NCBI RefSeq assembly: GCF_001687325.1 | Contig: NZ_LZRD01000003.1 | Location: 124,001-188,000 of the forward strand | Origin: Streptomyces sp. PTY087I2 | GTDB taxonomy: Bacteria; Actinomycetota; Actinomycetes; Streptomycetales; Streptomycetaceae | Reading direction: 5' to 3' | DNA: 64,000 nt | Part shown: piece after piece, positions 26,148 through 34,635 of the stretch | Layout of the letters: the number at the start of each line of letters is the position of its first letter | Position numbering within the stretch: the first letter of the stretch is position 1 | The notes under the pieces: generated by a model | Database searches by the model: none | Seen by the model: only the letters and a program-made list of their open reading frames with translations | What the model was told of the DNA's origin: nothing | Position numbers and translations under genes: made by a program

Positions 26148-27049
26148 TCGAGGGTACGCACGGGTGTCGGCAGCGCCTCCTCCGCCACGGCGAGCACCGC
26201 GCGCAGGGCGGCGGAGGGGTTGTCGGCGCGCCAGGCCAGGGCGGCGCGGAGGCGGACGGTCGGGCCGGCGAGGGGGCGGTAGACCAGGCCGTTCTGCTGG
26301 ATGTGCTGGACGGAGGTGACCGTGAGGGTGACGCCGACCCCGGCGGCGACCAGGGCGAGGATCGTGTACGAGTCGGGGGCCTCCTGGACGATGCGCGGCG
26401 TGAACCCGGCGCTCTCGCAGGCCTCGGTCATGGCGTCGCGGACGGTGGAGCCGGAGTTGGCGGGGAACGAGACGAACGGTTCGCCGGCGAGTACGGCCGG
26501 CGGCACGGTCTCCCGCCGGGCGAGCGGGTGGTCGGAGGGCAGGGCGCAGACCAGCTCCTCCTCGTCGATCACCCGGTGGGCGACGCCGGGCCGGGTCACC
26601 GGCAGCCGGACGAAGCCGAGGTCCAGCGAGCCGTCGGCGACCCGGGCCAGGGCGGTGTTGGCGTACGTCTGACCGGTCATGACGAGTTCGAGCCCGGGGT
26701 GGGCGGCGCGCACGGCCCGGGTGAGCCGGGGCAGCGTCTCGTGGCTGGAGGCCCCGGCGAAGCCGATGGTGACCCGGCCGTACTCGCCGATCCCCGCCGA
26801 TCTGGCCGCCCGGACCGCGGTGTCCAGGTCGTCCAGGACGGTCCGTACCGGTTCGAGGAAGGACTCCCCCGCGCTGGTGAGCCGGACCGAGCGGGTGTTG
26901 CGCTGGAAGAGCTGGACGCCGAGCTCCTTCTCCAGCTGGCGGATCTGCTGGCTCAGCGGCGGCTGGGCCATCTGGAGCCGCTTGGCGGCCCGGCCGAAGT
27001 GCAGCTCCTCGGCGACGGCGAGGAAGGCGTTGAGGTGGCGTAGTTCCAT
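26144..27049 (-). CDS. LysR family transcriptional regulator
   Basis: A 301-residue LysR-type regulator. The N-terminal winged HTH is MELRHLNAFLAVAEELHFGR, AAKRLQMAQPPLSQQIRQLE, KELGVQLFQRNTRSVRLTSAG. The substrate-binding domain occupies about residues 88-295. Members of this subgroup often respond to aromatic or organic-acid intermediates. It lies between the thiolase (same strand) and the divergent CoA-transferase operon, typical of a local activator. The ATG at 27049 has GGGGAAGC upstream. Near-identical 14-base motifs before both target units are its probable binding sites. Confidence 0.9.
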   Translation of the reverse strand: MELRHLNAFLAVAEELHFGRAAKRLQMAQPPLSQQIRQLEKELGVQLFQRNTRSVRLTSAGESFLEPVRTVLDDLDTAVRAARSAGIGEYGRVTIGFAGASSHETLPRLTRAVRAAHPGLELVMTGQTYANTALARVADGSLDLGFVRLPVTRPGVAHRVIDEEELVCALPSDHPLARRETVPPAVLAGEPFVSFPANSGSTVRDAMTEACESAGFTPRIVQEAPDSYTILALVAAGVGVTLTVTSVQHIQQNGLVYRPLAGPTVRLRAALAWRADNPSAALRAVLAVAEEALPTPVRTLD

Positions 27050-27097
27050 GGAGCTTCCCCGGGTCATTGATACTTCTGGCGTCTCGATCCGACCTTA

Positions 27098-27111
27098 ATT
27101 CGGTATTGGAC
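27098..27111 (+). promoter_or_regulatory. Candidate LysR operator in the LysR/CoA-transferase intergenic region
   Basis: ATTCGGTATTGGAC is the partner of the motif at 26103-26119. It lies 57 bases before the CoA-transferase A start and 49 bases upstream of the LysR start, so it could serve autoregulation and activation. Confidence 0.5.
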
Positions 27112-27167
27112 ACCCATCAATGGCCCTGACACCGTGGGATCGGCGCATACGGAGGGTGAGGGGCACG

Positions 27168-28127
27168 GTGGAGCGGACGGCCGGGGCGGGCGAAGAGGCC
27201 GGCAAGGTCATGTCGATGCGGGAGGCCGTCGCCGCGTTCGTCCACGACGGGGACACCGTGAGCCTCGAAGGGTTCACCCATCTCATCCCGACCGCCGCCG
27301 GGCACGAGATCATCCGGCAGGGCCGCCGGGATCTCACGGTCGTCCGGATGACGGCGGACATCGTGGTGGACCAGATGCTGGCCGCCGGGTGTGTGACGCG
27401 GCTGGTCTCCTCGTTCGTGGGCAACTCCTCCGCCGGTTCGCTCGGTGAGCTGCGGCGGCGGATCGAGCACGCCGATCCGGAGCCGCTGGCGTTCGAGGAG
27501 TACAGCCACTACGGGATGGTGTGCCGGTATCTCGCCGGTGCGCAGCGGCTGCCCTTCCACCCCCTGCGTTCGTACGGCGGCAGCGATCTGCCGTCGGTCA
27601 ACCCCGGTATCCGCAAGGTCACTTCGCCCTATCCGGCCGCCGACGGCTCCACCGAGGAGATCTACGTCGTGCCGCCCGTCCACCCGGACGTGACGTTCAT
27701 CCACGCCCAGCGTGCCGACCGCCGGGGCAACACCCAGATCTGGGGGCTGACCGGGGTCCAGGCCGAGGCGGTGTACGCGGCGGAGAAGGCGGTCGTGGTG
27801 GTGGAGGAGCTGGTGGCGGACGAGGTGATCCGCGCGGACCCGAACCGCACCCTCGTCCCCGCCCACGCTGTGGACGCGGTGGTGGTCTGTCCGCGCGGGG
27901 CGCACCCGTCGTTCGCGCAGGGCTACTACGACCGGGACAACGCCTTCTACCGGGCCTGGTCCGCGATCAGCAAGGATCCGGCGCGGCTGCGGGGATGGCT
28001 GGCGGAGTGGGTGTACGGGACCGCCGACCACGCCGCGTACGTGGCGAAGCTGGGCGAGGAGTTCTGGGCGGGGCTCGCGGTCGGCGAGGCCCCGAGCGGA
28101 TCGGTGGACTACGGGAGGCGGCTGTGA
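27168..28127 (+). CDS. CoA-transferase subunit A (3-oxoacid/glutaconate type)
   Basis: About 319 residues of a type I CoA-transferase alpha subunit. The start is MSMREAVAAFVHDGDTVSLEGFTHLIP-like, with EEYSHYGMVCRYLAGAQRLPF and a GNTQIWGLTGVQAEAVYAAEKAVVVVEELV stretch. With subunit B it moves CoA between acids, as PcaIJ does in beta-ketoadipate catabolism, although glutaconate-type substrates are equally possible. The start is uncertain: GTG 27168 follows GGAGGG, ATG 27210 begins right at the conserved region, and ATG 27120 is far upstream. Its stop overlaps the subunit B start. Confidence 0.8.
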   Translation: MERTAGAGEEAGKVMSMREAVAAFVHDGDTVSLEGFTHLIPTAAGHEIIRQGRRDLTVVRMTADIVVDQMLAAGCVTRLVSSFVGNSSAGSLGELRRRIEHADPEPLAFEEYSHYGMVCRYLAGAQRLPFHPLRSYGGSDLPSVNPGIRKVTSPYPAADGSTEEIYVVPPVHPDVTFIHAQRADRRGNTQIWGLTGVQAEAVYAAEKAVVVVEELVADEVIRADPNRTLVPAHAVDAVVVCPRGAHPSFAQGYYDRDNAFYRAWSAISKDPARLRGWLAEWVYGTADHAAYVAKLGEEFWAGLAVGEAPSGSVDYGRRL

Positions 28128-28163
28128 GCGGGCCTTCGAACCGACCGGAGGCGGCTGTGAGCG
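28114..28163 (+). repeat. Duplicated ribosome site plus start, 33 bases apart
   Basis: GGAGGCGGCTGTGAGCG occurs exactly at 28114-28130 and again at 28147-28163. Each copy has GGAGG followed by an in-frame GTG (28124 and 28157) for CoA-transferase subunit B. The 33-base offset keeps frame, so two isoforms differing by 11 residues are possible. Confidence 0.8.
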
Positions 28164-28942
28164 AGCACCTGGCGGAGGCCTCCCGGCCCGTCACCCCGTC
28201 CGAGCTGCTCTCCGTCGTCGCCGCGCGTGAACTGGCCGGCCGCAGCATGGTGTTCGCGGGGATCGGGCTGCCGACGCTCGCGACCGAGCTGGCGCGGCTG
28301 ACCGTCGCTCCGGGCATCGAGGTGGTGTACGAGTCCGGGGTCTGCGGGGCGCACCCCTCCCATCTGCCGGAGACCATCGCGGACGCCGTCCTGATCACGG
28401 GGGCCGAGGCGGTGGTGTCCATGGCCACGCTGTTCGGTTCGGTGCTCCAGGGCGGGCACATCGACGTCGGTTTCCTGGGGGCCGCGCAGATCGACCGGTG
28501 GGGCAACCTCAACACCTCGGTGATCGGGGAGTGGGAGCGCCCGTCGGTGCGGCTGCCGGGTTCCGGGGGCGCGGTCGAGGTGATGGCGAACGCCCGGGAG
28601 GTGTTCGTGGTGATGCGCCGCCACACCCCGCGCTCCTTCGCCGACGTACTCGACTTCTGTACGACGCCGGGTCCCGACCGGGCGCTCGCGGACGGCATCC
28701 GCCCGCTCGGCGCCGGGGTCACCCGGGTCATCACCGAGCTGGGTGTCCTCGCCCGGGCCGGTGTCGGGGACGAGCTGCGGCTGGTCGCCGTGCATCCCGG
28801 GGTGAGCGTCGAGCAGGTGCGGGCCGCGACCGGCTGGGAGCTGAAGACCGCCGACCGGCTCGTGACGACGGCCCCGCCCACCGCTGCGGAGCTGCGGCTC
28901 CTGCGCGACGATGTCGACCCGAACCGTGTCTATCTCCGCTGA
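28124..28942 (+). CDS. CoA-transferase subunit B
   Basis: A 272-residue beta subunit of the same CoA-transferase. ELAGRSMVFAGIGLP and VVYESGVCGAHPSHLPETIAD hold the conserved segment in which catalytic Glu residues of this family occur. GSVLQGGHIDVGFLGAAQIDRWGNLNTSVIG is also typical. The GTG at 28124 overlaps the subunit A stop (GTGA), consistent with translational coupling. A second in-frame GTG at 28157 has an identical ribosome site, so the true start is ambiguous. The 3-hydroxyacyl-CoA dehydrogenase follows 16 bases after the stop. Confidence 0.85.
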   Translation: MSGPSNRPEAAVSEHLAEASRPVTPSELLSVVAARELAGRSMVFAGIGLPTLATELARLTVAPGIEVVYESGVCGAHPSHLPETIADAVLITGAEAVVSMATLFGSVLQGGHIDVGFLGAAQIDRWGNLNTSVIGEWERPSVRLPGSGGAVEVMANAREVFVVMRRHTPRSFADVLDFCTTPGPDRALADGIRPLGAGVTRVITELGVLARAGVGDELRLVAVHPGVSVEQVRAATGWELKTADRLVTTAPPTAAELRLLRDDVDPNRVYLR

Positions 28943-28958
28943 AAGGGCCGTAACTGCC

Positions 28959-30509
28959 ATGCGTATCAGGATCGTCGGAGCCGGGGCCATGGGCCGGGGC
29001 ATCGCCCAGTGGGCGGCGAGCGCGGGACACACCGTGGAGCTGGGTGACGTACGGCCCGAGGCGGTGAAGGAGGCCCTGGACTTCGTCGGGTCGATGCTGG
29101 ACCGGGCGGTCGCGAAGGGCCGGGCGACCGCCGCCGACCGGGACGCGGCGGTGGCCCGGCTGGTGCCGCTCGCCGAGCCGTGGGCGGCGGGCCCGGACGT
29201 GGAGCTGGTGATCGAGGCGGTCCGGGAGGACCTGGAGACCAAGGCCGAGGTGTTCGGGAGGCTGGAGGAGGCGCTGCCCGCCTCCGCCGTCTTCGCGACC
29301 AACACCTCCTCCCTGTCCGTGACCCGGATCGCGGCGACGCTCCAGGACCCCTCGCGCCTGGCCGGGCTGCACTTCTTCAACCCGGTGCCGCTGATGCGGA
29401 TCGTCGAGGTGGTGCCGGGCGCGGCCACCCGCCCGGAGATCCCGGTGCTGCTCACCGAGCTGGTGGAGGGCTGCGGGCACCGGGCGGTGACCGTCGCCGA
29501 CACCCCCGGCTTCCTGGTGAACCACGCCGGGCGGGGGCTGGTGACCGAGGCGCTGGCGCTGCTGGAGGAGTCGGTGGCGGACCCGGCGGAGATCGACCGG
29601 ATCGCCCGGGACGTGCTGGGGCTGCGCATGGGCCCCTTCGAGCTGATGGACCTGACCGGTCTCGATGTGACGGCCGCGGTGATCGACTCCATCTGGCAGG
29701 GCTTCCGTTACGAGGACCGGCTGCGCCCGTCCTTCCTGACCCCGAACCGGGTGGTGGCGGGGCTGCACGGCCGTAAGACGGGCCGGGGCTGGTACGCGTA
29801 CGGCGACGTGGCGTCCGGCCCCGCCTCGGAGAGCCCGGTCACCGGGGACGCGGATCGCCCGGTGTTCCTGACCTCGGCCGGGCGGCCGGAGACGGTGGCG
29901 TACGAGGAGGAGCTGACCGCGTCCCTGGAGGCGGCGGGGGTTCGCGTCGAGCGGGGCGACGGGCCGTCGGCCGGGGCCGTGGTGTTGGTGCCGGCGTGGG
30001 GGACGCCGGTGTCGGCGGCGGTCGCGGAGGGCGGGCTGCCCCGGGAGCGTACGTTCGGCGTGGAGGTGCTGCCTCCGGCGGGGCGGCGGCGGGTCCTCGC
30101 GGTGACGGCGGCCGGTGACCCGGCGGCCGCCCGGGACGCGCGGGCGGTGCTGGCGCGGGCCGCCGGGGGCGACGAGCCGTACGCGGTGTCGGTGGTGCGG
30201 GACACCGCGGGGTCGGTCGCGCAGCGGCTGCTGTCCTCCGTCGTCGCGGTCGGCTGCTCGATCGCGGAACGCTCGCTGGCCGCGCCCGCCGACATCGACC
30301 TCGCGGTCACCACGGGCCTCGGCTACCCGGCCGGTCCGCTGGCGTGGGGCGAGCGGATCGGGGCCGTACGGATGCTGGCGCTCCAGCGGGCCCTGCACGC
30401 GTCGACGGGCGATCAGCGCCACCGCCCGACGCGGTGGGTCACGGAGCGGGCCGCCCTGGGTCTCGCGCTGACCGATCCGGGGACGTCGCCGGCCGACTGC
30501 CTGGGGTGA
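28959..30509 (+). CDS. 3-hydroxyacyl-CoA dehydrogenase, two-domain
   Basis: A 516-residue NAD-dependent dehydrogenase. The Rossmann start is RIRIVGAGAMGRGIAQWAASAG, ATNTSSLSVTRIA is the active-site Ser/Asn region, HFFNPVPLMRIVEVV contains the catalytic His, and DTPGFLVNHAGRGLVTEAL follows. A second C-terminal dehydrogenase domain ends near residue 515 (TGLGYPAGPLAWGERIG), as in PaaH/PaaC-type enzymes. It oxidises 3-hydroxyacyl-CoA to the 3-oxo form, the substrate of thiolase. Together with the thiolase and CoA-transferase it forms a short catabolic route whose upstream hydratase is not in the window. The ATG follows GAAAGGG. Confidence 0.88.
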   Translation: MRIRIVGAGAMGRGIAQWAASAGHTVELGDVRPEAVKEALDFVGSMLDRAVAKGRATAADRDAAVARLVPLAEPWAAGPDVELVIEAVREDLETKAEVFGRLEEALPASAVFATNTSSLSVTRIAATLQDPSRLAGLHFFNPVPLMRIVEVVPGAATRPEIPVLLTELVEGCGHRAVTVADTPGFLVNHAGRGLVTEALALLEESVADPAEIDRIARDVLGLRMGPFELMDLTGLDVTAAVIDSIWQGFRYEDRLRPSFLTPNRVVAGLHGRKTGRGWYAYGDVASGPASESPVTGDADRPVFLTSAGRPETVAYEEELTASLEAAGVRVERGDGPSAGAVVLVPAWGTPVSAAVAEGGLPRERTFGVEVLPPAGRRRVLAVTAAGDPAAARDARAVLARAAGGDEPYAVSVVRDTAGSVAQRLLSSVVAVGCSIAERSLAAPADIDLAVTTGLGYPAGPLAWGERIGAVRMLALQRALHASTGDQRHRPTRWVTERAALGLALTDPGTSPADCLG

Positions 30510-30580
30510 AGCCTGGAGTGGACCCGCGGGTGACCGATTCGTACAAGACGGTCGCGGTGCCGCGTGCCTACGGTCGGGGC

Positions 30581-30988
30581 ATGACTCCACGACTCGACGC
30601 CATCAGCATCATCACCTCCGACCTCGCGGCCTCGCTCGCCTTCTACCGGCGGCTCGGCCTCGACATTCCCGAGGGTGCGGAGTCCGCGCCCCATGTCGAG
30701 GTGACCCTGCCGGGCGGGCAACGGCTGCTGTGGGACACGGAGGAGGTCATCGCCTCGTTCGACCCGGAGTGGCGGCGTCCGGCGGGCGGCGGTGAGCGGG
30801 TCGCCCTGGCGTTCGTCTGCGACAGTCCGGCGGAGGTGGACGCGTTGTACGCGGAGCTGGTCGACGCCGGGTACGCCGGGCATCTGAAGCCGTGGGACGC
30901 GGTGTGGGGGCAGCGTTACGCGGTGGTGCTGGACCCGGACGGGTGCGGGGTGTCGCTGTTCGCCTCCGCGTCGCCTGCCCCGAAGTAG
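30581..30988 (+). CDS. VOC (glyoxalase/bleomycin resistance fold) family protein
   Basis: A 135-residue single-domain VOC protein with paired beta-alpha-beta-beta-beta modules (MTPRLDAISIITSDLAASLAFYRRLG; YAVVLDPDGCGVSLFAS). Members are metal-dependent lyases, dioxygenases or drug-binding proteins; the substrate is not predictable here. Its 3' end overlaps the convergent AraC-type regulator gene by 73 bases, a pairing seen commonly in Streptomyces. Confidence 0.8.
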   Translation: MTPRLDAISIITSDLAASLAFYRRLGLDIPEGAESAPHVEVTLPGGQRLLWDTEEVIASFDPEWRRPAGGGERVALAFVCDSPAEVDALYAELVDAGYAGHLKPWDAVWGQRYAVVLDPDGCGVSLFASASPAPK

Positions 30989-31686
30989 GCCCCGAGGGTC
31001 GTGCCGGCCAGGTCGCGCATCTCCCGGGCCAGGTGCGCCTGGTCGGTACAGCCCGCCGCGCAGGCCGCATCGGCGTAGGGCAGGCCGGCGCGGACCAGGG
31101 CCAGGGCGCGTTGCAGGCGGAGGATCCGGGCCAGCATTTTCGGGCCGTAGCCGAAGGCGGTTAGGGAGCGGCGGTGCAGCTGGCGGGCGCCGAGGCCGAC
31201 CTCGGCGGCCGTCGACGCCACGGATCTGCCGCGCCGCAGCCCCTCCGCGACGGCCGACGTGAGCGGGTCGGGCGGTCCGGTGTCGGCGGCCCTGGCGAGC
31301 GCGAACTCCTCCAGGGCGGCGGCGGGGTCGGCGGCCCCGGCGATCCGTTCGGTGAGCGTCGCGACGGTCGTACGGGGCCAGAGCGCGGCCAGGTCGACCC
31401 GGTGGTCGCGCAGTTCGTGCGCCGGTACGCCGAGGAGTGCGGGGGCGGTGCCGGGCGCGAACCGGATCGCGGCGCAGGAGCCCCGGTTGCGCGGGGCGAC
31501 CTCGAACGCGTGGGTGCCGGGCCCGGCGACGACCAGGCGGCCGGCGGTCCAGATCAGGTCCATGCAGCCGTCGGGAAGGACGGACCGGGCGGGCTGCTCG
31601 GGGCCCGGCGGGACGTCCAGGGTCCAGACGACCGAGCCGTCCAGCCGGGAGGGCCGCTCCTGGTACCGCTGGTGTCGCCGGGGCAT
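30916..31686 (-). CDS. AraC family transcriptional regulator
   Basis: A 256-residue regulator. The N-terminal half is a sensor (SVLPDGCMDLIWTAGRLVVAGP, FAPGTAPALLGVPAHELRDHRV). The C-terminal AraC HTH pair includes STAAEVGLGARQLHRRSLTAFGYGPK and DAACAAGCTDQAHLAREMRDLAG. Ligand and targets are unknown. The last 24 codons overlap the 3' end of the VOC gene on the opposite strand, so transcription of each may interfere with the other. Confidence 0.85.
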   Translation of the reverse strand: MPRRHQRYQERPSRLDGSVVWTLDVPPGPEQPARSVLPDGCMDLIWTAGRLVVAGPGTHAFEVAPRNRGSCAAIRFAPGTAPALLGVPAHELRDHRVDLAALWPRTTVATLTERIAGAADPAAALEEFALARAADTGPPDPLTSAVAEGLRRGRSVASTAAEVGLGARQLHRRSLTAFGYGPKMLARILRLQRALALVRAGLPYADAACAAGCTDQAHLAREMRDLAGTTLGAYFGAGDAEANSDTPHPSGSSTTA

Positions 31687-31704
31687 GCTTCCACGCTAAC
31701 GCGG

Positions 31705-32922
31705 TCAGGGGGAGGGCGGTTCCCTGACCTCCGCGGACTCCCTCGTCTCCTTCTCCTCCCTGGGTTCCTTCGCGTCCTTGGGCTCCTTCTCCCAAGTCGC
31801 GTGGAGCCGGGACTTCACGTCGTCGGGCGGCAGGAAGCGGGACCAGCGCTCGGGAAACTCGGAGGGCATGTACGCCGGGTCGTCGTCCTCCTCGTCCTCG
31901 TCATCGTCGTCGTCCGCGCCTACGTAGGCGGCCGAGCGGGTACGGGCGACGAACTCGGCGGCCTGGGCGGCCCGGACGCGTTCCGTGGCCTCGCGGGCGG
32001 CGGCCGTGGCGAGCGAGGGCCACACCCGGTCGATGGCCGCGTTGACCGCGGCTCCCACCAGGACCGCGAAGGCGGAGATACCGATCCACAGCAGGACGGC
32101 GATCGGCGCGGCCAACGAGCCGTAGATGGTCGGGCCCTCGACCGTGCTGGTCAGGTAGATCCGGAGCAGGAAGCTGCCGAGGACCCACATGCCGAGCGCC
32201 ACCAGCGCCCCGGGAACATCCTCGATCCAGGGCGAACGCACGGGCACGGACACGTGGTAGAGCGTCGTGAGGAACGCGATGGTCAGGAGTATCACGAGCG
32301 GCCAGTACAGGACGGCTATGACCTCGGTGCCCCAGGGCACGAACTCGACCACCCGGTCCGGGCCGACGACCAGCAGCGGCAGCACCACCGCGCCGAGCAG
32401 CAGGGCGACGACGTACAGCAGGAAGGCGAGCAGCCGGGTCTTGACGATGCCGCGGTGGCCGTCGAGGCCGTACATGACGGTGATGGTGTCGATGAAGACG
32501 TTCACCGCGCGGGAGCCCGACCACAGGGCGATGGCGAAGCCGAGGGAGATGACGTCGGGGCGGGCCCCGGTCGTGACGTCGGCGAGCAGCGGTTTGGCGA
32601 AGTCGTTGACCCCGCGTTCGGACAGCACCGTCTGGGAGGCGGAGAGGATGTTGCGCTCGATGGAGGCGACCGTGGTGGTGGCCGTCCACTCGTCGACGTA
32701 ACCGAGCAGTCCGATCATGCCGAGCAGCAGCGGGGGCAGCGAGAGCAGGGTGAAGAACGCCGCCTCGGCCGCGAGGCCCAGAATGCGGTACTCGATGCAC
32801 GAGTTGACGGTGTCCTTGAGCAAGTGCCATGCCATGCGCCGTTTGGAGACGTTGCGGTAGAGCACTCGCGCCCGGTGAAGCCGGCCCGGTGGCCGTTCGG
32901 GTGTTTCTTTTGCTGCCTGCAC
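31705..32922 (-). CDS. YihY/BrkB family inner-membrane protein
   Basis: About 405 residues. Five to six membrane segments lie between about 55 and 300 (AAFFTLLSLPPLLLGMIGLLG, LLAFLLYVVALLLGAVVLPLL, LYWPLVILLTIAFLTTLYHV, ALGMWVLGSFLLRIYL, GISAFAVLVGAAVNAAI), as in YihY/BrkB proteins of unknown transport role. The cytoplasmic tail is strongly acidic (ADDDDDEDEEDDD) and then charged Lys/Glu-rich. The start is uncertain: the GTG at 32922 is the only in-frame start near a Shine-Dalgarno, but AAGGAG abuts it directly. It diverges from the acyl-CoA dehydrogenase with 17 bases between starts. Confidence 0.82.
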   Translation of the reverse strand: MQAAKETPERPPGRLHRARVLYRNVSKRRMAWHLLKDTVNSCIEYRILGLAAEAAFFTLLSLPPLLLGMIGLLGYVDEWTATTTVASIERNILSASQTVLSERGVNDFAKPLLADVTTGARPDVISLGFAIALWSGSRAVNVFIDTITVMYGLDGHRGIVKTRLLAFLLYVVALLLGAVVLPLLVVGPDRVVEFVPWGTEVIAVLYWPLVILLTIAFLTTLYHVSVPVRSPWIEDVPGALVALGMWVLGSFLLRIYLTSTVEGPTIYGSLAAPIAVLLWIGISAFAVLVGAAVNAAIDRVWPSLATAAAREATERVRAAQAAEFVARTRSAAYVGADDDDDEDEEDDDPAYMPSEFPERWSRFLPPDDVKSRLHATWEKEPKDAKEPREEKETRESAEVREPPSP

Positions 32923-32939
32923 CTCCTTACCGTATCGGC

Positions 32940-34577
32940 ATGGCAGCCACCACCCACACCGTGACCAATCAGGTTCCGCCGCTGGTCGGCCATGACGTCT
33001 TCGCCACCGACCGGGTCCTGTCCGAGGCCGTCGAACGGCACGTCGAGCCCGGGATCCTGCCCGTGGCGCTGGAGGAACTCGGGGAGTTGGGCCGGGCCGC
33101 GGGGTCCGCCCAGGCGCAGGATTGGGGTGCGCAGGCGAACGCGCACCCGCCCGTTCTGCACACTCATGACCGTTATGGGCATCGGGTCGACGAGGTGGAG
33201 TTCCATCCGGCGTGGCACCGGCTGCTGGGCCATGCCGTATCCGCCGGGCTGACGGACGCCTGGGGGCGGCCGGCCGGTCATGTGCGGCGCGCGGCGGGAT
33301 TCCTGGTCTGGACGCAGGCCGAGGCGGGGCACGGCTGCCCGCTGTCGATGACGCATGCCGCGGTGCCCGCGCTGCGCACCGATCCGGCACTGGCGGCCGA
33401 GTGGGAGCCGCTGCTGACCTCGCACACCTACGTGGAGGGGCTGCGGAATCCGCGCGAGAAGGCCGGAGTGCTCTTCGGGATGGGCATGACGGAGAAGCAG
33501 GGCGGCACCGACGTACGGTCGAACACAACCCGGGCCGAGCCGCTGTCCGGCGCGGGCGCGTATCTGCTCACCGGGCACAAGTGGTTCTGTTCGGCGCCGA
33601 TGTCGGACGGCTTCCTGGTGCTGGCGCGGGCGCCGGGCGGGCTGAGCTGCTTCCTGGTGCCGCGGGTGCTCCCGGACGGCACGCGCAACGTGTTCCTGAT
33701 CCAGCGGCTGAAGGACAAGCTGGGCAACCGGTCCAACGCGTCCGCCGAGGTCGAGTTCGACGGGACCTGGGCCCGCCTCGTCGGCGAGGAGGGGCGCGGG
33801 GTGCGCACCATCATCGAGATGGTGGCGGCCACCCGGCTGGACTGCGTGGTGGGTTCGGCGGCGCTGATGCGGCAGGCGGTGGCGCAGGCGGTCCACCACA
33901 GCACGTACCGCGGGGTGTTCGGCGGGCCGCTGATCGACAAGCCGCTGATGCGTAACGTGCTGGCGGATCTGGCGCTGGAGTCGGAGGCGGCGACGGTGCT
34001 GGCGATGCGGCTGGCGGTGGCGTACGACGCGGACACCGAGGAGGAGCGGGCGTTCCTGCGGCTCGCGCTGCCCGCCGCGAAGTTCTGGGTCACCAAGCGC
34101 TCCACCGCTGTGGTGGGCGAGGCGCTGGAGTGCCTGGGCGGCAATGGGTACGTGGAGGAGTCGGGCATGCCGCGGCTGCTGCGCGAGGCGCCGCTCAACT
34201 CGATCTGGGAGGGCTCGGGGAACGTCCAGGCGCTGGATGTGCTGCGGGCGCTCCAGCGGGAGCCGCGGGCGCTGGACGCGTTCCTGCGGGAGGTCGGGAA
34301 GGCGCGCGGGGCGGATCACCGGCTGGACGCGGCGATCAAGGGGCTGCTGACGGAGCTGGCCGATCTGGACGGCATCGAGGCGCGGGCGCGGCGGCTGGTG
34401 GAGCGGTTCGCGCTGGTGCTCCAGGGTTCGCTGCTGGTGCGCTGGGCTCCGCCGGAGGTGGCCGACGCGTTCTGCGCTTCGCGGCTCGGCGGGGACGGGG
34501 GCGCGGTGTTCGGGACGCTGCCGCACAGCCTGGATCTGGCCTCGGTGGTGGCGCGGGCCCGGCCGTCCGCGGCGTAA
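32940..34577 (+). CDS. AidB-like acyl-CoA dehydrogenase family protein
   Basis: A 545-residue FAD protein. The start QVPPLVGHDVFATDRVLSEAV, FGMGMTEKQGGTDVRSNTTRA, and EALECLGGNGYVEESGMPRLLREAPLNSIWEGSGNVQ are characteristic of the AidB branch (about 540 residues) rather than the 380-residue fatty-acid enzymes. E. coli AidB is linked to alkylation damage; the actinobacterial members have no proven substrate. No ribosome site is visible before the ATG, and TACCGT seven bases upstream resembles a -10 element, so a leaderless mRNA is possible. Confidence 0.85.
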   Translation: MAATTHTVTNQVPPLVGHDVFATDRVLSEAVERHVEPGILPVALEELGELGRAAGSAQAQDWGAQANAHPPVLHTHDRYGHRVDEVEFHPAWHRLLGHAVSAGLTDAWGRPAGHVRRAAGFLVWTQAEAGHGCPLSMTHAAVPALRTDPALAAEWEPLLTSHTYVEGLRNPREKAGVLFGMGMTEKQGGTDVRSNTTRAEPLSGAGAYLLTGHKWFCSAPMSDGFLVLARAPGGLSCFLVPRVLPDGTRNVFLIQRLKDKLGNRSNASAEVEFDGTWARLVGEEGRGVRTIIEMVAATRLDCVVGSAALMRQAVAQAVHHSTYRGVFGGPLIDKPLMRNVLADLALESEAATVLAMRLAVAYDADTEEERAFLRLALPAAKFWVTKRSTAVVGEALECLGGNGYVEESGMPRLLREAPLNSIWEGSGNVQALDVLRALQREPRALDAFLREVGKARGADHRLDAAIKGLLTELADLDGIEARARRLVERFALVLQGSLLVRWAPPEVADAFCASRLGGDGGAVFGTLPHSLDLASVVARARPSAA

Positions 34578-34599
34578 TCACTGAACGGCGGGAAGCGAC

Positions 34600-34635
34600 G
34601 GAGGGTGGTGCTGCGCCGACACGGCACCACCCTCC
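34600..34635 (+). terminator. Perfect 12-bp hairpin after the AidB-like gene
   Basis: GGAGGGTGGTGC at 34600-34611 is exactly complementary to 34624-34635 with a 12-base loop, 23 bases after the stop. Confidence 0.7.

Noticed and set aside
27117..28031. 304-codon minus-strand frame opposite CoA-transferase A
   Set aside because: The plus strand encodes a clear CoA-transferase subunit; the antisense product is Arg/His/Pro-rich without motifs.
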